64,000 nucleotides of DNA, from the NCBI GenBank assembly GCA_023238725.1, contig CM041534.1, positions 3,918,449-3,982,448 of the forward strand, given 5' to 3'. This document shows, piece by piece, positions 48,701 through 62,239 of the stretch. The DNA comes from Scortum barcoo. Its lineage: Eukaryota; Chordata; Actinopteri; Centrarchiformes; Terapontidae. The translations under genes and the position numbers were made by a program. Each line of letters opens with the position of its first letter. Position 1 is the stretch's first letter. A model generated the notes under the pieces. That model was given only the letters and a program-made list of their open reading frames with translations, was not told the origin of the DNA and did not search any database.

Positions 48701-51700
48701 TGTGCTTGCCAGCCTGATCCAGGATGTCCTATAAGTAGTATTTGGCGGCCTGTCTAGACTGCTCAGGGGCCAGACCTTTTTAGATGTCAGCAGAGCCATC
48801 AGGGAGTTTGCTTGTATGGCAGGTTTCAGGCAAAAGCACTTTACTACATCCACTAAACACTCAACAGCCAGACGACCTTGTAGTGTCTTCTGAGGGAGTC
48901 AGGTTATTTCTAAGCCCCCCCTTTTTTTTTTTTTAACTTGTCACCATGTATGTTGAATTAAAGCAGATATTGATAAAGGATTGTATCAAGTCATTTTGAG
49001 ACACAAGGTGCTGTAGACGTGCAATATTAATCCTCTCAGTAATTAAAGGAACATCTTACCCTGACTGAAACTGTTTCCACTGACAACAAAGGTTAAACTT
49101 GATTTTCTTGTTTGACCTGAAAGAGAATTCCTTTTCCAAGGAATACAGTGACTGTTTCAACCTTCACTAAGAAAAATAAAATAACCTTATTTTCATTAAA
49201 TCCAACCTGATTCTAATTATGGTCTGTTTTTTTTCTTACATTAGGTACTCAGTGCATTTACATTCAGTAATGATCTCTCTGTTGGAGGAACAAGTGAGCG
49301 CTTCGATTCAGTTATTTCATCTTTGACTTCCTGTCTACACCAGGGGTGCAGATTTGAGCAAATATCTGACCAGTTTTCTAATATAACATACAGCGCAAAG
49401 GACTTCCATAACTGTAAGAAAATGGGAGGTTTTCTGCTACTGCAGTCTGACAACAAACATACTCAGATTATTAGATGAGCTCTTCTGCACAGCTCCGAGG
49501 TCAGCAGGTCATGTTTCTCTAATGATAGTCATGGCAACTGATCTGAATGATTTTTTTTTTTTATTGTGTATTTACAACAAAATGATACAATAGAAGTCGA
49601 GAGTGGAGGCTCATTTGGATAACTACACTATTACACACAGTGCAGCTTTTCATGACTTGGGCTTATTGTTGTGTTGCAACCTTTTTAATACAAATAAGAA
49701 TCAGATTACAGAGCAAAGCAAAACTCAGTTGGTTTAGTGATCATTTGTGACTAATGCGAATAACGTTTGCTTAGTAACCTGCATCATCTTACTGACAAGT
49801 TAACCTTAGAGCTCTTTACATTTTTCACCATACAAACATCAAGCTATTTAATGTAATGTAACTTTGCTCCAAAGATCCTCTTTTTTTACTTGTGTTTGCT
49901 ATGGCCACCAGGAGTAACCAGTTGTGAGACAAAATTTTAAGTGGAACAAACCCCAAAGGATCAATATGGATGGATGGTGGTGGTAGTGTAGGAGTCTGTT
50001 GTTTTTGCACTGGATTAAAATTGCCTTCACAGGAAAAGTGTGTGGTATGTACTCGCAGTACAGTTTTATCTCATTCACTGTTCACTCTCTTTACACGGTA
50101 GCAGAGCTGTAGTATTAACCACACTTGCTGTTACCACGGTAACCATGGGTGCCACCAAATCAACTAGAACTGAAAATTTCAAGCATTACAACTTCGTATT
50201 ACAAACATTGTCATGCAGTGTTTGTTGACAAAAGGCTCATTTTAATGTGCTCCTTGTTGCCGCCTTGATTAGAAACTGAAATAGATGAGGAAAGATGTAT
50301 GCGCAACTGCTTTTAACTGGGTTGGTTGGGCTCCTTATTGCATGCCTAGAATCAGCTTTACTTCCCCGTCTCTTAGAAAATAGCACAGCTGCTGCTTTTT
50401 GATTCAGAGGCAATTTCATGCTCTGGAGTCCAATTTAATGTGAGTGTAACGTATATGTCGATGTACACTGTGTTTAATGTTTTTCAAAGGAGTTTATGTC
50501 CAGTTTGCGGTGATCAGCTCGCTAAGGGTCATTTTTTGTTTTGTTTTGTTTCTTCGTTTTTTTTTTTTTTTTTAACAGAAGCTTGAATGATCGAGATGGC
50601 TTTAATTAGGGTCAAAATAACAAACCCTTCAGTTGCTGCAGCATGCAATGACCAGAATCTCCAATCCCCTTTGAATCTCAGTTCTGCGACTTTAATGGGC
50701 TTACTGCGTTTATTTTTGCTGTCCAAACTCTCCGCTCTTCTTCGTGAGTCTGACAAGCTTCATCTCATGCACGGTTAAAGAACCCAACATGGAGAATAAA
50801 TACCGTCATACTGTGTCATGACCAGAATTGTAGGATTGCCTCTTTTCTTTGTGCAGGATAGCTAAACTAGTGCAGCAGAGTTATTTTTAACATTCCCAAT
50901 CGCATCTTGTCATTTAACGTGGTATGCAGACCCAGAGTGGTTGTTTTTGAGCTTCCTCCTCATGTCTAGGCTGAGAGTGCGAGCTGGAGGCACGAAAAAA
51001 CCCAGCGGTCTTTGGTTAAGCTGTAACAACAGCTGACAGTCAACGCCTGCAGCTTCCTACAGGGCTCAACACTCAGGTGCATTTACTACACCTGCCTTCA
51101 AGAACCTCTGAGTGAAGAAGAGACTCCAGCCTCCGAACATGGGGCCTGTTTCACTGCCTGTGCTGAGAGAGAAAGACAGGAAAGAAAAAGGATTATCCAT
51201 CTTGTTATCTTTTAACAGCAGTCTTATCTTGATGTCCTGCTGTAGTGTCTCCCCCACACAGAGGACAGGAAGGGGCTGTCTGTGTTGTTACACTTTCACA
51301 AAGACCTCATTCTGCCTGGTCGGGAGTGCTTTGGATTCAGGATGAGAGGGTTTAAAGAGAAGGGATGTTATAAATGCATTTGAAAAGGAATTGATGTTTA
51401 AGCAGTTATAACAAAGTACTTTGCCTCTACGCCATTTTTGTCCTCGGGGAGCTTTCAGCAGAAATCAGATATTTTTTTCACTGGAATAGGCTGTGTGGGT
51501 CCTTTAGCCTTTGACAGCACACTCTGTGCATACATAGGGCTGTGTATTTTCTGCCAATGGCCAGAAGACCACCATCATGCAATGTCCTTCAGGCAGGGAA
51601 CCTAATTTTAGACCACAACCTAGAGGAAACATCGTGAGCAAGGCAGACTCATTGACTGCCTCCCACCCAATCTAGCAGACAGCCATACATGCCTCTGCAC

Positions 51701-54700
51701 TACATGGAAAATAAGTAAGTCTACCGTAGGCAGAGGTAATATCTTAATCTGCAGGAGCTGGCCTTCTACACAATACATGAGAAAATTTACAGTGGCTGAG
51801 GTAACTGAATGTCTTCATAGCAGTGTTTAACCTGTAAGCAAACTCAGAGTCAGGGCAAATTTGTGCTCTGAAATAATTTGCTTATCATTGTTTATTCTCT
51901 TTCTTCTGTGGAATTTCAATAGTGGACAGACATAAAGTTTTAAAATATGCTGCACTTAATCTAAAGGGAGGAACCAGAGGAATTCACTGGGAGGGATTCT
52001 GGTTTGAATTCTTGATATTTTATACTGAACTGTCTGCAGTCTGGCCTCACACCTTAATCCCTTTAGTGGTTTGGCAGTGAGCCATAAGACCCTTTACCTC
52101 CATAGGCGTTTACTTTACATACATTTTGTGTATATGTGACTGGATTTACCACGTAAGCACTTTAAGTTAAGTAAAAACAAGTCCTCCAATGACTGAGTTG
52201 TTAGTGTCAGTGATTTGTTGCAGATGGTATGAGGAAGTAGTTTGTTACCGCTGAGAGAGGAAAATCTGGCTAAACTTGCCCTGTTCATTTTCATAGCCCC
52301 CGTTTATTTAAGTGAACACGGTGCTGTGAAACATTCAGACCACCTCAGACTGAGCAGATGAAATAGCTGAGCTCTTGAAATTCGAGAAATGTGAAACTGT
52401 TTCCCCTCCTGAGGAGTTCTGAATTTTTCGCAAAATTCCACCACTAATGACGTTGAAAGGCTCGTCAGAAGCTCCAGAGAGGACTTCTAATCCCTAATTT
52501 TCCCCTGTATTCCAAGGGGAATGTTCTAGTATGATATTCACGCTCTGTTGCTTTAAGCAGAGTTCTTGTGTGTTCACCTCTCTGACATAATTAAGCACAG
52601 CCGTGAGAAACCTTTATTTCCCTCTGTATGCTCCCACTTTTTGCTTGTCTTCTGCGCTGCAAATGTGCCTGCGAGTTTGCATGTTCTCTAAACCCCACAT
52701 TATCTGCATCAACTCACCAACACGTACCATACCACGGTTAAACCCACTTTGTGAGTCCATCCACAGCCTGAATGAAGTAGCTGCAGTCTGCTTAACTTGT
52801 GTCTCGGTGTTTGATCAGCGATGCTGCCTCCTGATCACAGTTGGCATTGTGCCCCGGGCCCGGACAAAAGGCTGGGGCGCCGACAGGGGCCTGGTCTGTA
52901 TCAAACACTTTATTTGTTTTGGGGGATGGGGGATAGAATAGACAGCGGCATGGCTGCCTCCCCCTCAGTGCAGAGAAACTCCTGTGGTGAGACATTTGGC
53001 TTTCATTATTTTTTGGGTCATACTAAACTACTGGAAGCTTAGAATGCCAGCGAAAATATATTTTAAACAGTTTTTAAAACTTAGGATTTAAAAGATCACA
53101 AAGATGCCTTACATCCCCAGTGTCCTCAACTAGACCTTTACATGCTTCCTAAGTGAACCTTTTATAAATGGAAGAAAGCCAAATTTAGAAACTCTCACTG
53201 TACTAAATGAACCACTTTTTGGCTCTTCTTTTCCAAACCACCGTCCAAGTGGTCAGAAATGCATGTCATCACATCAACAACATGCGTTTGCAGTGTCTCT
53301 AATCCTCCCTGCAGATTATGCAAATTAAAACTTTGTGTGCAGCCTCAAGGATGTTCTGTTAAGTCAGCTAGATAGCAAGCCTATTTAGATGCAATCTAAC
53401 GTTGATAGCATATTTAGCAGGGACTGCACTAGTGGTACCCGACTCACAGATATAGGTATTTGTGTGTTTGTGAGCCATATTTCTGTTTTGCACCATTTCT
53501 CAAGTCATGCACACTGCCTTCACACGTTCACTAATTGCTTGCAGGGAATTGTTTTGGCATTTTTTTTCCCTTGCAAAGCGAGGAGGACATGCTTTTTTAA
53601 TTACTCCTCTGGCATGTCTGACTGCAGAAAACACTTGAGTTGTTTCATGTTTGTATCTCCTTTGTGTCACAACTACTATCTACAGAGAGGCATTCTCATA
53701 TGCACCGCACACCAATGTATCTCTAAACACCTCGTGTTCTGAACCTCCATATCCCTCTGCCTCTCGTTTTAATTTCCTGGCACACTTGCTGTTTCTCATG
53801 AGGGTGTTATCAGTAGGCTATCTGTGTGCTGCTCCATGGACTGGCATCCTGCCTATCAGCTTTATGACACAGCCAGCCCCCATATTGTCACCATCTCCCC
53901 ATGTCCCCAGGCTTCAACAAATCCTGAAGGACACAGGCCTTTTATGTGTGTATGTGTGAGAGATGGGGGAGAGAGAGAGAGAGAGAGAGAGAGAGTGAGA
54001 GAGTGTTTCCACAGGTCTCAGAGACACTGAAGACAGTGAGGTTCTTATCTGACTCTTCAGGGTTCTTTAGATAAATTTACCTCTACCTCTACCACTGCAA
54101 TGGAGGAAAGAGGGAGCAAGGGATGTAGGGTTGACCTGGGTTGCTTTTAGTGCTTGGTGTCTAGCTTTAGAACAATTCACGGTGGTGGAAAGGTTAGACA
54201 AGCAGCAGCTGCTTAAATCCACTGTCCTACACCTTGTCAAATGCTAATGCATTCTATAAATAAGAAGTACAAATCCCAAGGCCATGACGTGGGAGTCCCT
54301 GTGATGAAGACTACCTTTTTGATTAACCGACCATTAAGAACAGGCCGTGTGGATTTGTCTTTCCTGTCCCCTTTCCCCTCTCTCTCCTTCCTTCCAGCTG
54401 TTCTTTATTCTCTCAACTGTTCAGAGACATCCATTTTTAAAAACCTGATGGTGAGATTACAAATCTGATTTGAATGTCTATGAAATATGATCAAAGTGTC
54501 CTGTAATAATGAGTTTATTGTGACAGCACCCACAGGGAGACAAACATATTGATAAGCCCAGGCTTTCATAAATTAAGTAATTAAATCTGAATTACTGTCA
54601 CTGTCACTGTTGATACACATGGATACATGTGGCCATTTGGTTGCTGTGGACGTTCGCAGCAATGGCATTAACCACCCCCCCAAAGGCTCGTCTAAAAGCT

Positions 54701-57700
54701 GTCAAATGCTCAGGCAGTCGGGTAAAGTGACTGTCATTCGTCACCCCTTCATCATTTAATGTTCAATTATGTCAAAACAGCCTTTAGGTCATCTGCACTG
54801 GGAATTGATGGCAGCACTGTGTGGCAAGTGGAGCTTTCAGGCTGCATTACAGCACAATCAGTATGATTCAACAATCCCAGCCCTCTGCATCACTAAATAA
54901 ACCACGGCCAAGCTCGCTCTCAGGGCACCCACATTGCTTCAAATTGAGTATTTCCAGCGGGGGCACTGGGGCGAACATTCAGAGCCGTCTTTTCGAGCAC
55001 CAACCAAGTTATGAAGTTATCCTCTGCTGTGCCCGAAATAATTGATGTTCCTCGGCATGGTCACAGGGGATTGGCTCGACTGTTTGCTATGGGGAAAGCT
55101 GTGCTGTTTAATTTGCTCATTCCAGAGCCCCCCAGACTGCAGTTTTACCATAATGAATCACTAATGTTCATCCCACCATCATTGGCCGTCAAGGAAACTG
55201 TGCCACGCTCTTCAAAAGCTCTGTGTCTGTTGTTTTTTTTTTTTAGTTTGTTTGACCTCATGAGCGAGATGCTTTCCTTTCACTTGGTTGAAAATAATGC
55301 TTTTTATTCAAAGTTGTTTACTGTGTGTATGTGTGTGTTTTCAAGGAGCTCTAAATTCAAAATATTTCCACTTGCATTGATCCATTTTCCCTCCCACACA
55401 CACACTACACATTTCTTTGTTCTTAGCTATTTGGCTGAAACACTTCAAATCTGACTGAAATACTAAAGTGATGCTCTCACTGCCACTGAAGCTTACATCA
55501 GACTAAATGCAAGTGTGGCTGCATTAAGGACATGCAGACCCTAATGAAGGTAAACATGGGTAAAATCCCAGTGCGTCATCCCCCTCTTTCACCTACCCAG
55601 GCTTTGTCTTGTTCCTGTTTTTGCATTGTGAGCTGTAAATAGCAGCTGCCTTTATCTCCCCTTGGTAAGACTTGGCTTCTCAGACTTTACTCCCAAGGAT
55701 GCTCTTCAGGTCAAAGGGTGGAGAAAGAGGCTTATGATCCACTGTGGCCCCTGCCAAGGCTCTGAGGGTCTTTAGCTTGGCTAGCGCAAGGGTCAAAGAG
55801 GTTAGCTTGTCTAACACTTCCCTGGGTTCAGTGTTTATCGCTGTCTGCTGAAGCTACTCCTTAAACCACACCACTTAACCTCATGTCTTCCTCCAAGACC
55901 TCTGACAAAACAGTTCTATGTAAGTGGTATCCATGCTTAAAAAATGTATCTACATGGCACTCAGTGACATGAAGCTAATCTGTCCTGGCGACACACTAGA
56001 GCTACAGTAGATGGATGAATGGGCCAAGGAGATATTAGCATTACAGATATGTTAGTATATGTAAGTGTATATGTCAGCTGTTTAGAAACCCAAAACCATT
56101 GATGTGAGTATTGTTCATCAGGCTGTACTGTAGACAGGTAATGCCCATCACAGGTTATTAGTATTCAAAGTGAAGTCTACACACTGCTCTTTTTATTTTA
56201 CCACCTATCGAAAAACTCTTAGTCATCATTTGTAGTTTACTATGATTAGAAACAAACAGAAAAACAATCAGTTCCCCACAGTTAGAAATTGTTGATTCAT
56301 TTTCTACTGTTTGACTCAAACGTTAATCAGTTCATCATTCAAATCAGCAAACTGATTTCTAGGGAAACTATGCCTGTGTGTACAATGTTCCTTTGTAATA
56401 AAGTTCTATGAATGTTTATAAAGATGTCTAACTATAACAGGTTTGAGCTGGAGTTGACTCCACATGCTTTTCAGCGGTGAAGTAACGTTAACTTCCCTTT
56501 TTATAACTCTCCCTTCTGTTTCCATCTACTTAACCTCTTTCTCCCCCTTCAGTTTATCTATCTCTCTGTCTCGCTCTCTTTCTCTATGCCGTCTCTTAAG
56601 CACCACGGCAACCTTCTCCAAGGGATTGGTTGCCAGGAGACAGGATTCGCTCCCCATTGTATGCCGACAAAGGTGGAGGGGGTGGGTGGCGGGGTTACAA
56701 TCAGCAGGACCGGAGAGAATCGGAGGCCTAGGGGACTAGCACTCCACAATCGTGGGTGTGTGTTAGAGAGGAGAAGGACAGGCAGGGAGGGGCGGTGAGG
56801 TTGGGTTGTTGGGTGGGGGGAGGTGGTTAGCCAGTGAATGGCTTTGGGGGTCTTGGGTGGAGCGCGCTGACACCCTAAATTCCTCTTGTTCATTCCCGGT
56901 CTCCAAGTGACCATGCTGGGATGTGCTGTGTCAGACAGTGTGGTCGAGACCGGAGGGAGAGAGACACTCACAGAGATACGGGCAGCCATGAATAGTTATT
57001 AAGACAGACTTTTTAATTAGCCAGCATGCCCTCCCCCACTGCTCGGCTCCCCTACTACGCAGACACACACACACACGTATACACACACACATAGTAGGAC
57101 ACACTCTTACTACAACAGCCAACACCGGGCTCAAGGAAACTGTGCGTCTGGTGTACATGCATGACTGAATTTACCAACAGTCGATTTTTCATAGTTTCCC
57201 TCAGACTGTAATGATGGTCTCTCTTATCAGCCGATTATATTACCTTGGGGAAAGAAGGCCAGTTTGCTTTAGCTCTGGTGCCATTACTCTAAATAAAGAC
57301 TGACGGTCACCCTATATAAGCCAGTGATTATATGAAGGGCTCTCTAACCGTGGCAGACTTTGAGCTCATTGCGATCGTTTCTGTCACGTGCTTCAGGGTT
57401 CACACACTGTATGAACAGTATGTGTTGATAGTTAATGATCAACACTGTGAGCTGCCTTTCGGAGCATTCAACCAGGGTTATTTGTGTTAATTCACTATGA
57501 GCAGCTAGTCGTAGGGGAATTTTCCCAGCCACTTATGTTGAACTCCTCCATTGATCATAGGTTTTGTTCCTAACTGCGTAATTATTATTGTAATTTCTTT
57601 TTTAATTAGCCACGATAATTTGTTATCTTAAAGGCCCAGAATTTTTTTTTTTCGATCATTCTCTTACTATGAGTAAAGGGCCCTTAGATGAACACATAAT

Positions 57701-60700
57701 TTTCTGCCTCAACAGTCTGAACAGATTTCCTGTAATTGTTGTTCTAACTGCATTATTCTCACTGATTTAAAGTGGGCACGACTCCATTCAACTCAACATC
57801 AGGTTTTAGTAACATTTGTGTGATGACAGTTTGGGGCTCATGTTACCATACTACTGTCGATCAAATTTGATCAAACCACACCCACACATCCTGATCAAGC
57901 AGATCAGCCTAGTTTGAAGATAGCCTTTATTAGTCCCACAGCAGGGAAATTAACATGTTGTAAGAGCAGCGAGACAAAGTGGAAATAACAGTAGGAAAAG
58001 ATGCAAAAAGCAAAGACATAGAATAAAATAAAATATCAGCATAAAAATCTAAAAAGATAAATGATTATAATTAGGATTCAAGAGGATTCAAGGATTGGTT
58101 ATTGTCATTCCAACACAAGTTAAACATGGGATGGAACGAGATTAGCTACTTACCTGGTCCCGGTGCAAGCCCAAATAAAATAAAGAATAAAGTATAAAAA
58201 GTAGAATAAGTATAAAAAAAAGTAGAATATTACAAAATAAAATAAACAAGATAGAAAAGCAAGAATGAGCTAGTGCAAAATGAGTGGATAAATATAAATA
58301 AACAGAATAAATAGGATTAACTGCAAGTGAAAATAGAGGATATGACAATGTACAAAGTCATATACAACATATGACAAACATACAACAGCCAATATCTCTT
58401 GAGGTAGTAGTATACAAAAGAAGATTTTAAAGTGTCTGTACTATTTACAGAGAGAATGATTTGAATGGATGTTTTGAAAACTGTACCTTTAGGTGCACAC
58501 TTAGAAATAATATGCAGTGTTGTAGAGAAACACTGAATATTTGAAACCACATTTTACATTTCTTGTGTGGTTCAATCCATGTCAGTTCACACATCTTCAA
58601 CAAGTCTTTGTGATTTCATTGTTGTTTATTCCTAATACATTGTTGTTAGGCAGCCGTTGATTTGGCTGGGCTTAGCTGCACTCCTGCTGCCCTGTTTACA
58701 GGCTTCATTCAATTGACTTTTTATTAAAATGATGAAAAGGATTGTTTTTCACTGAGCTCCTACCTCCATTATAGTGATTTGCATTTCATAGAAAGGATGG
58801 CCATCTGGGTGCTCGTACACAAAGTGTAAAAATGTGGCACTTTTTTCCCTCACAAAGGGGTGTGTTACAAGATAATGATCATTCGTAATTTAAGGTCCAG
58901 GAAACATGTCTTTGTACGTGTCATTGATATTACTAGAATGCTTCGCTGATGGGTTTATGACTCCTAAAGCCACTGAAAAAACTCAGCCCCTTCATAACAT
59001 ATCTCACATATTTCTCTAAAACACTTTTTGGGAAAAATAAACTTGCACAGTTTTTTATTTTTCTTAATTTATTTATTTAGTGGTATCACTCCAAATTACT
59101 AATCTGGCTCAGCAGGACTGAGCAAATGTGGTTTGACCAGATTTAATTGACAACAATTGAAGCAAAAGAAAACAACCCCCAAACGTTGCTAAACTGCATA
59201 GTGATACATAACATTACCTTTTTCCAACTGTGCCCCACCCACCTCAAAGCATTAAGAAAATCAAGGACAAAACGCAAATACAAAAATAACCAAATCTGTT
59301 TACACTCAGAAAAAGTGTGTTCGTTTGAGACCTCGTCAGTCATTGTAAGAGGATGATCGAGAATAAAGGTTTTTATTTTCAGGGCCTTTAAACATTACCC
59401 GCCTGTCCTGCTTAAGTTGCTGATCTACTGTGACATTTACGAAAGTAACCTCTTTATCTAATTTGCATTTACCACAGCTTCTCTCCAGGACTTTAAACTC
59501 GCAGTAGCTGGTCTTAACAGGTTTATACGTAGATTCCTGTCTGTTGATTGAATGTTGAATTAACCTATGAGATTACACTCATGGTTTTATGTTCCTCTGG
59601 CTTGGTGCTGCTGTCACCTGAGCCAGCAGACAGGCAGCTTTGTAAGCTTTGTAAGCAAACACAGTGTGTTTGCAGTGGAAGAGAAGGTATCCTGAAGTGG
59701 CACTTTTTCCCATTTGTTTGACGCTGAATGGAAGAGGCCTCTGGCTGAACTGTAATTTAAACAAATGCTGCCGAAGACTCCAGAGGTCTGTTATTGATTG
59801 AACAGTTACATCAGACGATGTCCCTTATTACCCGTCACAGAAACCATTCTGACAAACTGTTCCAGCTGAATACTTTCTTTTTCCCACTGAATGCAATTTT
59901 CATTTTTGCAGGCAACTTTGAAAAATGCCCTGGCTTCTTTAAGTGCTTGATGAATTGACACAGCTCTCCGTCATGCAGATGCCAAGCTGTGTATGCGTTT
60001 TGACAGTGATAGACACATATCAGTTCTCTCTATAGTGCTCCCCGTTTCTCTTGCTTCCGCTGAAGGCGATGGATCGCTCCCATCAAGGGCGTCTGTCAAA
60101 ATCTGTGGGCTGAAACGACCAGCTGCAGCACCGGCAGCCGGGGAATAAAACTATGCTTATGCTTTGCCACCGCATCAAGTGCTTACAGGCTCTGAACTTC
60201 AACAATAGTGGGTGTGACTGAGACTGTCACTCTCTATATGTGTGTAAGCCTCCGTGGTGTATTTTCATTCAGTTGTTGACCACTGGCCGGGAGGGAAGCA
60301 AGGTTTGGGGCTGAATCAGAGCTGATGGACATGAGATGCGGCAGGGACCTCAACCTGTAGCTCATACCCGCTTTACCTCGAGGGCCAGGATCTAGAAACT
60401 TCTCTCACGCAGCCAGCGCGCAGCACCCACTCTATCTCCATGTCAAAATCACCACAAAAGGAACGTTTTCATTTTTTCATCATTCAAGTCACATATCCTC
60501 AAATGTCACCTTGACCTTGAGCGCACTGTTTGTACATCTAAATTAGAAGCAGTACAGCCGACAGAGCTTTGGGTGCTGAGCCCTCCTTTATGTCTGCCAC
60601 CTGCCATGTCGTCAAATGAATAAAACAAAGGTAGTACTCAGGTGGGTTGCTAGACAGAAGGGGTTGCAAGCCTGTGTAGCAGGATTTAAAGTGTGATTAT

Positions 60701-62239
60701 AGCTCTAGTACAAACCCTCTGCAGTACAGTACATCATACATAATGCACTTTAAACACTAGTTTGCGCCCCTTTGTGTTTATATAGACGCACGTATGCTCA
60801 TTTGTTTGTCTTTTAACAAAACCTTGCAATCAAAAAAGAAACCTTTCCAGGAAGAGAACAGAGCATTTAGAGTTGGCAGGTTTGGCTCCTGTTTAACCAA
60901 TTACCTTTGCACATTAGAGTCAGCTCCATTTGTCAGTTAGTGTAAACGCTGCTTAAATGAGATTCAGATGCAGCAAAGGAAAATGCCACGGCTTCTTTTA
61001 TTATCAGTAGAAAATTTCAGTTACATGTGTTTGGTGTCATTTGTGCGACATGATAAGTGTTACACATTTACAGTGCTTTTCAGCAGCAACATATTGTGGT
61101 GTTTTTTTTATTATTTTTTTTAAGCCGTTCTCCCCCCGCTTGCTGACTGGAAGGTGGCAGGCTGTCAGAAGGATTTTAATGTGTCGAGGCAGCATGTGAC
61201 AACTCCATTCTGTATGGACTGTGTTGCTTGCCGCGGCTTAAATCTCTTATTGAATGGAGAATCTTAACCCAGTTGATGTCACCAGGAAATGATGTTTATT
61301 CGTTCTAAGAATAAATGCTTCAGAGTCTGCTCCAGTTTGGTGATGGGCTACAGTTTCTCTTTATTATCATCACCATTCCTTCAGCTAAGCCATGTTTTGC
61401 TGTATTAGTCTTTTTTTTTTCCCTCCCTGCTATGATTTATATTATGCATATTTTAAGAGATACTTCTCAGACAAGATGTTGCCATATTTATTTTATGAGA
61501 AGTACACTCCTCAAATCAAAACATTTGACAGCTGACTGAAGTGTTTCTGTAAAGCAAGTCACTACAAACCATTTTCATCAACTTTGCATTGAAATGATAT
61601 TTACACACAAGCACAAGCAACAGAATTTTCCATGACTGACAAGTAAAAAGTAGATGTTGTAGATGTATGTATAAATAACTTTATATAGATGAAAAGTGTG
61701 TGCCTGGTAAGATCTCTCTCTGAAATGCTTGCAGTAAATTACGATGGGCTAATTAACAGTGTGTGGGTGTTATTTTTCTAATAAAGAGCTTCAAGTGTGC
61801 ATCAGCATGTCAGTAAAGAGTCTAAAGTGATGTTAATATTCTCGTGGTCAAGGGCTGGTACAAATGCACGAAGTATGCACTACCCAAGTGTACAGACATG
61901 TCCCACCATCTTTTAAAGCTCTGTTTAGCTTTGCCCCTGGTTTCCCAATTGCCTCCAGTTGCTGAGCCTCCAGTTCTGAATTCAGGGTGTCTGCAAGCTC
62001 GATGTTTTTATGCATGCTGCAGTGTTGACATTAATTCCCTCTCTCTCTCGCTTGTGTGTCTCTGCTCAGGTTTAGCCTCTGGTCTAGAGATTGTATCCAC
62101 GGGGCCGACATCCATAGAGAAGGCCAGCGGTCAGAGTGTGAAGCTGGACTGCCAGTTCACTCTGGCCCCTGAAGATTCTGGACCTCTGGATATCGAATGG
62201 AGCTTGCTGTCTTCTGACAACCAGAACGAGGACAAAGTG
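39738..62239 (+). CDS. cxadr: Coxsackievirus and adenovirus receptor homologue (CXADR), 5' part
   Basis: Two coding exons, 39738-39789 and 62070-62239, are separated by a 22.3 kb intron and give the first 74 residues. MERFVSVVLCVLPSLLAG is a hydrophobic signal peptide. The mature part starts GLEIVSTGPTSIEKASGQSV and reaches the first Ig-V disulphide cysteine in KLDCQFTLAPED, then GPLDIEWSLLSSDNQ with the invariant Trp. GPLDIEW and FTLxPED are characteristic of CXADR. CXADR is a single-pass immunoglobulin-superfamily homophilic adhesion protein of epithelial tight junctions and cardiac intercalated discs; its name comes from its use by human viruses. The remaining Ig sheet, second Ig domain, membrane segment and cytoplasmic tail lie beyond the right end. 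CLMP, ESAM or BT-IgSF are alternatives but fit less well. Confidence 0.92.
43203..43248. repeat. Perfect 23-bp tandem duplication
   Basis: A unit beginning AGACGTTAATATTTTAGCAT and ending GCC occurs twice in direct succession with no mismatch. Confidence 0.85.
50130..50143. promoter_or_regulatory. Palindromic RFX-type X-box
   Basis: GTTACCACGGTAAC is a perfect inverted repeat of GTTACC with a 2-nt spacer. It matches the RFX consensus GTTRCC-N2-GGYAAC. It lies deep in cxadr intron 1. Function is inferred. Confidence 0.45.
53969..53995. repeat. (GA)n microsatellite
   Basis: About 13 GA units in cxadr intron 1. Confidence 0.9.
57061..57092. repeat. (CA)n microsatellite, interrupted
   Basis: Two short CA runs separated by GTAT. 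Confidence 0.85.
57914..58340. mobile_element. Two adjacent retroelement-like 3' tails
   Basis: The first segment (about 57914-58060) starts GAAGATAGCCTTTATTAGTC and carries CAGGGAAATTAAC and AAATAAAATA runs. The second (about 58078-58340) starts GGATTGGTTATTGTCATTCC and has repeated AAATAAA/GTATAAAAAG blocks. They resemble the truncated ends of teleost non-LTR elements on one strand. The family is not assigned. Confidence 0.45.
62070..62239 (+). CDS. cxadr: cxadr exon 2: first half of Ig-V domain
   Basis: Acceptor TCTGCTCAG completes Gly, then 56 codons follow to GAC AAA GTG at the donor gtatgt. It contains the B-strand cysteine and the C-strand Trp (IEW). The partner cysteine must lie in an exon to the right, which I do not see before 64000. 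Confidence 0.93.

Larger units (their letters stand above)
39790..62069. other. cxadr: cxadr intron 1 (22.3 kb)
   Basis: No gene is supportable inside; the longest open frames (about 140 codons) are low-complexity or lack domains. Seen within it are a poly(T) run near 39832-39854, a 23-bp tandem duplication at 43203-43248 and an RFX-type X-box at 50130-50143. A (GA)n tract lies at 53969-53995, a (CA)n tract at 57061-57092 and retroelement-like tails at 57914-58340. Several GC-balanced, unrepetitive stretches (for example 54690-55180) may be regulatory. Confidence 0.75.

Noticed and set aside
55011..55454. 147-codon + strand open frame in cxadr intron 1
   Set aside because: Mixed low-complexity sequence with no family motif; more likely non-coding sequence that happens to be open.
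56558..56989. 143-codon - strand open frame in cxadr intron 1
   Set aside because: Pro/Ser/Thr-rich low complexity in a GC-rich patch, with no splice partners and no domain.
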